From NCBI GenBank assembly GCA_930367205.1, contig OV884015.1:76275341-76339340 (forward strand): 64,000 nt of DNA. The letters run 5' to 3'. Under the pieces are notes generated by a model. That model ran no database searches. It was not told where the DNA came from and saw nothing but the letters and a program-made list of their open reading frames with translations. This DNA is from Acanthosoma haemorrhoidale (Eukaryota > Arthropoda > Insecta > Hemiptera > Acanthosomatidae). The stretch's first letter is position 1. Every line of letters begins with the position of its first letter. The position numbers and the translations under genes are program-made. Positions 44,900 through 55,815 of the stretch are shown piece by piece.

Positions 44900-47380
44900 A
44901 TTTATTAATAAATCTATTTATGGATTTTATCAGTACAGATCAGTGGTACATCAACTTCTTCTTATGACAATGGTAATTATTTATTACATAGTTTAGTTCA
45001 TTCTCCGGGATTGTGTCCCACAGCCCAGGTTTTCTCACCACTCATTTATCCGTAACAGAAAAACGGTACCAATCATTTTGCCTATTCCAATTTTAGTCAC
45101 ACTTCTTCGCCTGTTTTTAATTTATAATATCATAACTGTATTTTGTAGTTTTCTCATGATGTTTGTTAGACTCGTACTCTGCAGAAAAACAAACATATAT
45201 CATCGCCGAATAGCATCATTATTGCCTAAAATACATTGTCCTTTTATGTCCAAAGGAGTGAGATCTGTGACTAAATGAATGCTCAGCTTAGAGTCTTATT
45301 TAATTATCGTTTTATTTACTTGCCTAAATTAAAATACTAACTATTAGATGAATCAAAATATATATTTGAACCAAATTTTGTTCATAATTTGTAACTTACA
45401 ATTGAAGCATTCAAGTGAACGGGATTCTCGTTGTTTAGAAACCTGAACTAATAATTTTTGAAAATAACTTCTTCACCATTAAACTCCCTGAGACTGCCTT
45501 CTTTCTTTAGTCATGTGCGTCTCTAAACTCGAACGTAGTGATATTTGCTTATTCATGAGCATTTATGATTCACACAAGCAGTGAAGATTAACACGTGCAT
45601 AGGTGGGATAGCAATGCCGTGACGGAAGCAGTTAATACATCGGCTTTACCTGTTGATCCGAGCTATGTCAGACACCTTTACATTCAAGCAGCATTACGAT
45701 GGCTCCTTGTGTAAGGAGCAGTTTGGTCCTTCGCGCTCCATCCAACTACTTCCCTTTGATCTCGCAGCAGTGCCTGCCAATTAAGGGTTTATATATCTTC
45801 CTTAATTAATAATTTTTTGGAATCAAATTTATTCACATTCAACATTCAAAACTTTATTGTTTCATTTAAGAAAATAAAAGCAGTGTTTATTTTTCATTTG
45901 TCATATTAACTTCTTCTGTTTTAGTCGTCAAGCCTTCACAGATCTTTTAAATATGTTTTTCTGGACATTTCTTTGATCCAGAGCATTTCTTAACTAAAGA
46001 TTACTAGAGAATTTTAGTTCTAATATACAATTTATATTGAAAACAAATTATCAGACTATTTACATTATATGTGTAACTAACACCCACTGATCTGTATAAC
46101 TGTTATGATATTAACATTTTTTTAATTATTCGTAAATATTAATTTGTTAAGATGATTTTACTAAAAGCATTCTGAAAAAAATAACAGGATGGTAGGTGGA
46201 AAAAGGACAAGATTTGAGAATTTTACTTTCAATTAATTAACTTTTTACATTATTAAAACATTTCTATTCATTTATCTTGCTATTATTTATTTATATATGT
46301 TACATTCCCTATTTTCTAAGAAAACATTTGTTTAACAAAACAAATGATATGAAAAAAATGATCAGAAATTATAAAAAGATCTTAAGTATTGTTGTCCTAT
46401 TTCCCCCCCCCCACCTGCCTCCTCAGTTAAATATTGTAAAATAATTTTTAAAAACACATCAAATAATTGATAATAACTTCTAGCATAAACTTACAGCGAT
46501 ATTTTAATTACAGTATTTCAGAATGTTTTAATCATACTGAACATTGCAATAGAACCGAATCAATTTAATTATTGGGAGCATTACATATATTTTGTTTCAT
46601 TTCAATTTATGAGATAATGTAACTAAATTGTTGGCTTACCTGTATTTCAGTGTTAAATATCCTATTGCAATGTTAGTTTTTTTACTATATTTTTATTATT
46701 TAATATAACATAATAAAATATATTTATATGTAAAAACTATATATTAATAAACCACTTAAATCCACTGTGTGTCATTTGAAAGGTCTTGTTTATTATTACT
46801 GAAGTATACTGTTGTCACACGTCGTTTTAGAATGCATTAAACATATTGCAAGATACTAGTGAATTTAATTATTTTATGTATTAATAATATTTTATTGCTT
46901 CCTTTATTTTGCTATGGTTACTGAAGCAACAAATATCACTTTTCCTCTTTCTGGTGTTTGTAAGTGACACCACTTTGTTTTATCTTTTGTTAAAATTGTT
47001 AGACCCTCCATATGTAACTATTTTCCACCCTTCCTTCTTTTTACGGTACATAAAAATTATAAAATTTTACTTTTTCTTACGAATATTGTGATTAGGAGCT
47101 GGATAGGTCTCTAATAAAATAGTTTTCGTTTTTGTTAGCAACAATCTATATTGAAAGGTTGATTTTGTCGCTAAATTTAGCTCATGAATCTTTTTGTGTT
47201 GACATATTTTATCAGTTGCCTAACTTCCATGACACTCGAAAAAAGAGGTTTGACATAATTAAAATGAATTCTGTTTATATATGCAGCATTCAGTTTATAT
47301 AAAATATTAAATGCAGCCATAATATTTTAATCCTGTCTGTTTTATTATCCAGGCCATAACATATACATAGTCCATCTGTT
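44900..47380. other. Gene-free stretch
   Basis: AT-rich except for a balanced patch at 45590-45790 that gives no protein and no tRNA fold. Otherwise nothing recognised. A C-run is at 46403-46412. Confidence 0.45.
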
Positions 47381-47384
47381 AATA

Positions 47385-47960
47385 CCCGCTTTAGTACGGA
47401 CCTGAAAATTAACTAGGCTTAACGAGCCTTAAGCAAGGAAATTATACCAATAAATAAGACGCCGCCAGCAAATACTCCAGTTTAGAGGCCAATCGTAGAA
47501 AGTCTTTTCTGGAGCGGAATGGTTTTTCCCTCTTTTTTCAACTTACGCCGGAGATAACCCCAGTACGGCTGGCTAACCAGATGAACTCATCTTCCTTTTC
47601 TTTTTTTTTTGTCCAAGAGAAAAAAAAATGAAGTCTCGTAGTGGCCTACTTGCTCTATCTCCAAGGGAGGGCTGATAAAGGGTGGAAATACAGAGTACTT
47701 GATAAGGGTGGGGGGGGGTAGATTGGGGACAAATAATGCCCACCCAGTCTTGCCTCCGTTTCAATCTACCCTCTAATGCTATCTCGGCTAATTCTGGACC
47801 CCTGCCGGCTATCGCCCCCGCAGTGGTTTCATTCGATTGAATCGATCCTCACTAGTGTCGATAACAAATGATAGTCAATAGAGTTTCCTCTCCTCGAAAC
47901 GGATTTGCGAAGATCGTTCCAGGAGCATCAGTAGTGAGAACAATAAGTCCGACCAAAATT
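47385..47960. other. GC-richer patchy stretch
   Basis: Includes a poly-G run near 47709-47718 and a balanced tract 47740-47900. A 63-codon minus frame (47764-47573) reads low-complexity Lys/Ser at its end. No gene or second copy recognised. Confidence 0.3.
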
Positions 47961-48070
47961 TATAACAAATTTTTTATTATATGTGATTAAACAGGCGGGA
48001 ATAATTCAGTATACGAAAATCAGCCCAGCCGCCGTTTTTGATGGAAGTTATCTCTTCTCCTATTATACAG

Positions 48071-48336
48071 TATTTTTTTTTTGATCTGATTGATGATCGA
48101 AACTTCTTTAATGAGATAAAATTATAATCTGCCTTATTAGGCAATAAGTAATTGTCATAAATGTTTTCTTCATATTTACAATTTTCATTCACTAGCGCAT
48201 TTATACAGTACTTACAAACATCCCAGAGACCCCGCAAATCCACACGGTTGTCACCTTCCTTGCATGCAAAATAGGAAGCGGAGTTTTGGGCAGTCCCCCA
48301 CGCTCCTCCGTCAGTCACGTCACCGGAACGATCCAT
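48071..48336 (-). mobile_element. Jockey-like 3' end, copy A3 (5'-truncated)
   Basis: Minus-strand copy of the family A 3' untranslated region. It begins at about GTGACGTGACTGACGGAGG, passes through GTAAGTACTGTATAAATG and AATAAGGCAGATTATAA, and ends AAGAAGTTTCGATC followed by an A-tail (T-run 48073-48082). The minus-strand 119-codon frame (48336-47977) lies in the element and its flank and is not a gene. Confidence 0.85.
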
Positions 48337-48339
48337 GTT

Positions 48340-49520
48340 TTAATCTGAATGAATGCAACTATGTGGTGCTGGTACGGAGTTTGTATATTAAGATACAGTA
48401 AACAAAACACCTTCTTTCCATAGCTACCCGAACGATTTCGACCAACTAGCCCATAATCCTCAAAGGACACCAGCTAATAGTATCTATAGTAATTGCCAGG
48501 TTGAATATCAAACGGCTTCTATTTTTTAATTTATATTCAATATTTAATAAAATATACTTCGGGTTTTTATGGCACTATTTAAACTCAGGTTTCATCAAAA
48601 ACTGAATTAAGTTGAGTTTTGATGACAGGTTTTCATTCCCAGCAGAAGCGTTCGAACCAAAGCCACATTTGGATGTCGTAATCCTTCCCATTCCACCAAA
48701 TACATTTTTTCGGCTGCTACCCTCACACTTGATCCTATTTTCCACGAGTGTCCTTAAAAGGCTTGCAAAAGCAGTTTTTTCTTAGGACATTTCAGTTACA
48801 ATATTTCATAATAAATGAAACTCAAAGATAGTTGGGGTTCGTTATTGAATAAAGGATTAGTCAGTGTACCAGTCTGGTACTTGCAACAATGGTATAACAA
48901 ATATCTTTAATAGCATAAATCACAAGCTGAAGAAGATTCATATTACAAGATGCAGTCCTACTGCTAAGTCCAAAGTTGGCACCACGGCCACGCCGATTTT
49001 CTTCTTCAGATGAAACTACTCTTAGTATCCCATTCTTAAATAATGAAAAAAGTCAGCTGACTAAATAGTGGAAATTCATTTGACAACTGTTGTAATCCGA
49101 ATGACTGTACTGATATTTGAAAAATATCTATTCATTAGAATCTGTACAAGCTGAGGAAAATCACAGGACGTGGAATTACCCAATCTTTAGCCGCTTTATA
49201 TTACTCAAGTCCTGAACTCGATAACAATAGGAGATTCCGGCCAACCGAGCCTCCCTTTGTCCTAGTTTATATATCGAAGATGTGTCACATGATAACAGTA
49301 GAGACAGTACAAAACTCCTCAATAGAATACAATACGACCTCGATTATAAATTCAAGGCGATTACTTCTGAATCATAACATTTTTAATTGTAATTAAACTG
49401 AACAATTAGGGATCACAAATAAATAAACCATAGTAATTTAAAAAAAAAAACTGATCATGTTAAAACAGGTACTTCTGTTTTTAATAATCATTTGCTAAGA
49501 TAGGGGATCCCACTATTTCA
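48340..49520. other. Gene-free stretch
   Basis: AT-rich, nothing recognised. Confidence 0.5.
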
Positions 49521-49524
49521 AAAT

Positions 49525-49960
49525 TTATTTTGCAAAGAATAAAGATAGTGACAGTAGTAAACCCCTGTCCTCCCGGTTCTCTTTCGCAGTGAGCTCCAGT
49601 GGTAGTTCAGCCCCACAGGGCGGGCTATCATGTTGCCCTAACCGACTCGAAATAAAATTGCAGCATAAGGACTTTTTAGTAGCATTCTCATTTGGACTCT
49701 GCTTAAACACACTTCTCACTCTTCTCTGGAAACAAGTGGATAGTTTTAAACCCTGTTCCTGGTGGATCATGAGAGCCAGAGTGCCGAGAGAGAGAGAGTA
49801 AGAGGGGGGAGGAAAAACGCCTCGAGATGCAATAGCTGTGGCCAACGAGGAAGTGGATAGAGGAAGAAGAGAACTATTGATCGCACCAACAAGTGTCACC
49901 CACCCTTAGAATTAGGCGATCCCTCAGCCAGCTTTGCCTAGCTCCGGGTGCTTATTTCCG
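49525..49960 (-). other. GC-rich islet with the longest nonrepetitive open frame (124 codons)
   Basis: A 430-base islet of roughly balanced composition. The minus frame 49899-49525 (ATG to TAG) has 124 codons and starts MTLVGAINSSLLPLS; it shows no known domain, and its Ser-Leu-rich ends reflect short CT tracts. A plus frame of 70 codons is open in the same bases, so the coding call is weak. The islet is next to CT microsatellites and about 600 bases before the C2 promoter-like repeat. It may be a first exon or a regulatory island. Confidence 0.3.
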
Positions 49961-49969
49961 AAATCATCT

Positions 49970-49995
49970 CACTCTCTCTCTCGCTCTCTCTCTCA
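49970..49995. repeat. (CT)n microsatellite
   Basis: Short CT array with one CG interruption. Confidence 0.85.
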
Positions 49996-49999
49996 AAAA

Positions 50000-50488
50000 T
50001 AATTACCCTCCCTAATAAAATTAAATTATTAATTTTTGAACACTGACTTTGAATAATCTTTAAACAATTCACCTGCCGATGTGAATCTGATAGGCTAGGG
50101 ATATTAAGCGCATACGTTCATTACTTTTGGTCACTATCGCAGTGGGGATGCACATGCACACGCACAGGTAGCACTCGCAAACATAATGAATGAGCCCAAT
50201 CCATTTTGTTGAAAGTAACGTTTCTTACTATTTTTTTAAGTGATCATAGTGAACAATACGCCAAAGTGACATCCAGTTATTGGGATGATGTTTAAGCAAG
50301 AGTTATTTCATTTCATGACTTGATAATGATTTCATTGAAGTGTTGTATAAGCACTCGGTTTCAATATTCCAAAAGTGCATTTGTCTTGGTGGGTGTTGCG
50401 TCAACATCTTAATTACGAATAATTAGAAGTTCCCCTCTTCTCGGCCCAGAGAATATCTATCTATGTTTCCATAATTTAATAATAAAGC
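50000..50488. other. Gene-free stretch
   Basis: No gene recognised. Confidence 0.5.
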
Positions 50489-50603
50489 TTATGACGTCAG
50501 TCACAGAGGGGGCGAAGCTAGTGGGGGAAACAGCCGAAGGTGGGGGAACCATCCCTATGGTATAACCAGCCTATATAACCAGTCTCTCTCTCTCTCTCTC
50601 TAT
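50489..50603 (+). promoter_or_regulatory. Family C promoter-like repeat, copy C2 (CRE and TATA)
   Basis: TGACGTCA at 50492-50499, a G-rich spacer (AGAGGGGGCGAAGC, GGTGGGGGAACCATCCC), and CCTATATAACC with the TATA box at about 50572-50578, followed by a CT array to 50603. CRE-to-TATA distance is about 73 bases, against about 77 in C1. The matching intervening blocks show common descent, not chance. A TATA 25-30 bases upstream would place a start site in or near the CT array. Confidence 0.6.
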
Positions 50604-51430
50604 TATTGCCTATTATCTCATCGTTAGCTACCTCTTTAGCGTGCTATTGCGGAAGTTCCGGTATTGTTAGGGGCAGAACAGTTTTAGATTGAACGTCTAC
50701 TTGGACGAGTCATTGATATTATTGACTTTCGTATACCCTTTCGATGAAATTTTCTTTTAGGAAGTACATTCACGTATAAACTGGCCATGCTTGCTACTGG
50801 TGTTTTGTGTAGGGGCTACTGGGTAGTTGCTGTCTTTTATTTTACTGGTTTGGTCCGCTTGATTACCCAGAACCAGCAGTTCTACACCTGTGCAATGATT
50901 GTACAGTGCAAATTGATAATCTTCCGATTCGAGAATGCCTGCCATTATTTGCACATTAATTAATGTGATGTGCTCATCTATAAAATAAGGCGAAATTGTT
51001 CCTACAACACCAATATCTTACTAAAAGAAATGATCATTTCATTTATGATTGCCAGTCGTACAAGTTGTTGGTATCCAACATTACTCAGGATAAGATGATT
51101 TGTACCATTATTTTATTTTATACTATAGGTGCTAAACAGTCCTGGTAAAGGTGCCAGATTCGTAAAAAATTATTCTTCATTCCAGCCCCACTGGCTATCC
51201 GTATTGTATCGGTATGCAAAATGAGAATTAACATAGAGTATTTTTTTTCTGGTAGGGCCGCGTCGAATGCATAACACGCACGGGATAGGTTTTATTGACC
51301 TCTCTCGTATGTTGTAGACACATTACCATTCCCCCCCCCCCCATTTAAATGCATATTTTAACATCTTGCTCGCTGAGGCCTATGCTTACATGAATATATA
51401 TATATATAGATATATATCTTTTATGCATTA
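50604..51430. other. Gene-free stretch with simple repeats
   Basis: Contains a C-run at 51331-51342 and a TA repeat at 51393-51418. A 65-codon minus frame (50954-50757) has no motif. Confidence 0.45.
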
Positions 51431-51605
51431 CTCTGCTAGCATTACACATCCTCACCAAGGACTCACCGTCGGGTCACGATTCCTGGAGACTGTCCACACA
51501 GTTCCTGGGACGAAAACTACAGAGCTGCTGTAAAACAGTTTGCCCCTCTGACCTTACGCCTTCAGAATCGCCAAGCAGTGAGTGTCCGACCTCCATATTT
51601 TGTTA
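51400..51605 (+). CDS. Open frame of unknown product, Cys-containing
   Basis: A frame without ATG is open from the TA repeat to a TAA near 51605 (about 65 codons). It starts with a hydrophobic stretch (YLLCITLLALHIL) and continues HDSWRLSTQFLGRKLQSCCK and VCPSDLTPSESPSSECPTS. Composition is GC-richer than the flanks. Could be a terminal exon, but there is no start codon and no family match. Confidence 0.2.
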
Positions 51606-52309
51606 AATCTTTAACCGTTCTGTTGATAGATTTTCATTCTGTATTCTCTCCACTGCCTCTCCGAGTCCTTTTGGTTTCCTCTTTAAACACCGCCATATTT
51701 ACTTAGCCCTACATTTCTTTCAATGTAAAGTTTTCTATTCCTGATGGTTTATCGATTTCGATGCTATGTAAACTTTTTCATATACTCTACAGCCGTTTTC
51801 TATCATCGTGCCGCCGTCTTCATGTTTGATTAGGAAAATACCCAGTGTATGACGAGATATTTTTATTCGAGTATATTCTTGGAAAAATACAATTTTTTCC
51901 TGATAGCACAAGAGTTAATTCTGATAGGTAGTTTCATTCTTACATAATATGTGGAATCAGTATATGTGAATGAGTTAGTGTACAATAGTATTGATATTTT
52001 TAGACTTTAGTCATGGTCATTGACGGAAAAACACATATTTTTTTATTAGGACGCATTGGATGCATCCAGCCTATAACTTTAATGGCGTAACACGAGCAAT
52101 GATTTATATCAATATTGAATTAAAGTCAATAAAATTTATGTTGTTTTAGAAACATAAGAATAACACGGAACCTGGTAGAAAATGGAGCAAACGAATTGCC
52201 TATTTATAATGATAATAATAATAATTTTTTAATCACTTATAGTGACCTAAATTGAAAAAAATCAATAAATAAATACAATGAAATAATATTATAAATAATT
52301 TCTTACTAT
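51606..52309. other. Gene-free AT-rich stretch
   Basis: Nothing recognised. Confidence 0.5.
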
Positions 52310-52945
52310 ATGCCCAGCATTGAAACTTCTTTATTGTGCTGAAATTACAATATGCCTTGTTAGGCAATAAGTAATTGTGATAAATTTTCTCAATCATACT
52401 ATATTTACAATTTTCATTCACTTGCTCATTCATACAGTATTTACAAACAGCCCAGATACCTCCCAAGTTCAAATGGTTGTCACCTCCCTCACATGCGAAA
52501 GAGGAAGCGGATTCTTTGTAAGTCCCCCACACTCCTCAGTCAGCCACGTCAGATACGAGCCAGTGGAGACTGACCAAGATACGCTCATGACTTGATTGGA
52601 GAAAATCGTCATTGCCACCAGGACTCCCACTGTTATGCATTTATAGCAGGTCACGATGCCAGTGCCGTTTTGGTCTCCGAGGAGGATTATTGGTATGAGT
52701 GCTGCAATGCAATGACTGTGCTATGGGATTTGGATGGTTGAATAGGTTACTATAGAATTTCATGAACTTGGAAGGGATGAGTTCAAGAATGTGTTATATT
52801 AGGATCGTTATGAAGGGTTTTGTTGCTGACGTAATAAGGGGCATTTACTATTGTTCTCAGGACTTTTGATTGAAAGGATTGGCTACGCTTGATGTTCGAC
52901 TTTTTTGCTATCCCCCATAGCTCTGTTCCGTATGTCCAGCATTAG
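52310..52945 (-). pseudogene. Jockey-like retrotransposon 3' end with ORF2 C-terminus, copy A4
   Basis: The most complete family A copy. From 52945 on the minus strand: WTYGTELWGIAKKSNIK, then FQSKVLRTIVNAPYYVSNKT and LHNDPNI; a TGA and frame change follow near 52790. The other frame then continues KFMKFYSNLFNHPNPIAQSL and PPRRPKRHWHRDLL to the ORF2 stop TAA at 52641-52643. This is the usual C-terminus of Jockey-type ORF2 (NHPNP, then an RRPKR-type basic end). The 3' untranslated region runs to AATAAAGAAGTTTCAAT at about 52318. The reverse transcriptase domain is absent (5' truncation), so it is inactive. It gives the reference for the deletion in A1. Confidence 0.92.
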
Positions 52946-55105
52946 CTATATTAATATTACTATATTACATTATCTACTATTTAACACAGTCTAAGTACCA
53001 GTCAGTCGTCCTCGTATGTCAAATATGTTGTTTGTGAAAAAAATCTTCTTTCACTCTTCCACTTGCCTAGTCAGCTCAGAATCGTTTCTCTAACTCCTCC
53101 AGCGATTCTGTTTCTTGTCTAAGAGAATCAAATTCCCGAAATTTGGGAACGGAAATCATTGCAACACGTCATCACAATACACCAACATTAGTTTTACCAA
53201 TATTTTGTGACCATAAACATTATGTATAAAACAAACAATATTGTAAGCGCCGCGAACACTCAATCCAGACATAAGCGACTGCTAATGACGACTTCCCTAA
53301 AGGTTGCCCTCCAAGTTAGCGCAGTAGTGTCTCAAGTCTGTAGAGCTGTAGTGACAGTTGAAATTCAACCCCAGGCAACTATTTGTCAAGGCTGTACTGG
53401 GCCTGAATCCTTGAATCAGACTACCTAAATGGTTATTTGATTCAATGATCCTGTGATATCTGAAGGTGTTAACTTTAGCTAGTTTTGTGGGATAGTGTTC
53501 TTTTTTGTTCAATTTATACTTTCACAATTGCACTAATGAAGAAAACTAGTTGTTTTCTAATGCGATTTTTAATTTATTCTCAGGGTGCACTTTGTTTACA
53601 TCGATTTCGATGACTAAATTTGAAAATTATTAATAATTAACAGCCAAAGCACAAATATATTCAAAGGATCGTGACTCAAGTATCTCCAATATCTAGTCTG
53701 ACCTCTACTAACTGAGGTAACTTGAGCAGGTATATATTTTCTTTGGCTGTCAATTATTTAAAATATTGGGAACTATACCACAAGAAAAATTGTTGATATA
53801 AATTAAAAAGAATAATTATAAATAACTGACACCTGTAGCCCTAAAAAATATACCGATTTATTATTATAGATCAAAGAGAAATTTTGCATAGTGCCGTTCA
53901 AATAGCCACAGACCGACAGTACCTGACGGTTATAAAATAAGTAGAAACCCAATGTCATTACATAAGCAATACACAATGTCTCGAAGAAACAATGCCTGAT
54001 AATACATCTAGTGTTTGCCATGAATTACCTGCAAATTCGTAATATAATCTCCAGTACATGAAGCCATGCCTCCCTCCATACAATTTTTAATTGATCCCTC
54101 CTACATTTTTGGGGTGATATAATATTAATTGTATTCATTAAATTCATATTTGCAGGAATAATAACCGTCCCTGAGGTGTTCTTTATAAATTACGCATAAA
54201 TTACAGAATCTCTCGTAATAGATTTTCCCTAGTACGATCTTTACAAATAGACAATTTATCGATGAATATACATGCGTACAAACGTATTGCCTGGTAGCAC
54301 CTAATAGTTCTAACCTAGCAGCTCTAAAAACTACTAAAATCTCTACTTTTTTGTTTTTAAATCACCTACAAATAATAAGTAGAAACTATATGGAATATTA
54401 TCAAAAGGTAGAAAACTGTTTTTCCGTTATGTCCGCTAGGCAAGAAAGAATATTTATCACTCATGCGTCTGTCTGTTCTAGCAAAAATAGCATGGCATTA
54501 ATCTTGAGACAATGAATGGGGCGCTCCAATTAATAACAAACATTCAACGTTCTGCTCAATTCTGGACCTAAGTATACATATTTCATAGAACTGTATAGGA
54601 TACTTATTATATATAAAGTACATATCATACATTTGCCCAATCGGCTTTTTTCATGTAAACTATCTTTCAATAGACATTTACTATAAGATTTAAAATGCAA
54701 ATAACATTCTTATGAGCCTAGCCATTTTTCTTCTATATTATAAGTTTAAATACGGCTTTAAAAAATGTTCTATGCTATGAACATACGGAACATTTATATA
54801 GCCTGTTTCATGTAGACTATATTGTTATTTTACCTCTGTAATGTGATAATGGCACTCTGAGCCGTGATGTGTAGAGCACAATATGCCGTCTCTATTTCAC
54901 AATGGTCCGCGCCACCCTTCGCCAATTACACGTGAGGCAGGAAATAGTTATAGTGTCCATCACAAATTGCCTAAATCAGAAGCGGGCACATACCGCTCCA
55001 TATAGCTTTACAGATATAAATTGGAAATTCGATGTTATTGAATTTTAGTTGTCACGTAACCTACAAATGGTGTATGCACATTTAAATATTAGCACAAGTC
55101 TTTGA
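52946..55105. other. Gene-free stretch
   Basis: No supported gene. Overlapping frames at 53207-53428 (plus) and 53297-53512 (minus) share a mildly GC-richer patch but show no motif. A balanced patch at 54840-55000 has no protein. Confidence 0.45.
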
Positions 55106-55107
55106 AC

Positions 55108-55815
55108 TAAACTCCTCGTCAAAAATATCACAACACCTAGAGGACAGGAGGTTTTACATTTACAAAATGGCTCATAAATTAAAAACACACAATTTTACTA
55201 AACATAATATTAAAATTGAATATATCTTTAATTAAATTTCTTTACAAAAATCATTTTTTCTCTTTTAACAAAATTTTAAGTTCATAGCCTTATAAATGGC
55301 ATTTAATAAGAAGTATTGCCTTCTCTTGATTTAATAACTGCTTACATGTTTTTAGGCATACTCATAAAAACGTTTTTTAATATAATCTCAGGGGGTGGGT
55401 GTCCCACTTCTCCAATATAGCCGTCTTTAACATTTCGAGCTTAGTTGAAGGATCCCGCAGCCGAACCTGCCTTTTAGTTTGCCCCACACATGTTCTATTG
55501 GGATAAATTCTGGACTTCTTGCTAGCCATTATGGTTTTAAAACGGAAGAATTACGGATACCTGTGTCCAGGTACTCAGAAACACATGTTACCTCATGTAG
55601 ACGGGCGTTTTCATGGATAATCAATGATTTAGCGCCAATGGAAGGTATTTAAGACACTACATGAGCTTCCAAAAACCATCTCCACAAACCTTAAAACATT
55701 CAAGGCCATATTTTAAGGCATTTGAAATTGTAGAGTAATATAAAACCAAGGCGGTTAGTGATGTTACGCAAACATTTTAGTGGTGGTAATCGTTTGTTAC
55801 GAGTAATCAGTAAAA
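55108..55815 (-). pseudogene. Tc1-like transposon, internally deleted copy T2
   Basis: Second copy of the T1 family on the same strand. The left edge (TA at 55108-55109, then CTCCTCGTC and ATCACAACACCTAG) and the C-terminal region match T1 closely; the minus strand still reads IEHVWGKLKGR where T1 has IERVWDKLKRK. At about 55710 the match jumps to the T1 N-terminal region (GTAGAGTAATATAAAACC), so about 470 bases of catalytic core are missing relative to T1 (31712 to 32183). It is nonautonomous or dead. The right end cannot be fixed and is diverged after about 55780. Confidence 0.85.

Noticed and set aside
45590..45790. Balanced-composition patch considered as 5S rRNA or tRNA
   Set aside because: No internal control region of 5S and no cloverleaf could be found on either strand.
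47977..48336. 119-codon minus-strand frame
   Set aside because: It lies in the 3' untranslated region of Jockey copy A3 and its flank.
52233..52532. 99-codon minus-strand frame resembling the one at 48 kb
   Set aside because: Similarity reflects the shared Jockey family A 3' untranslated region, not a conserved protein.
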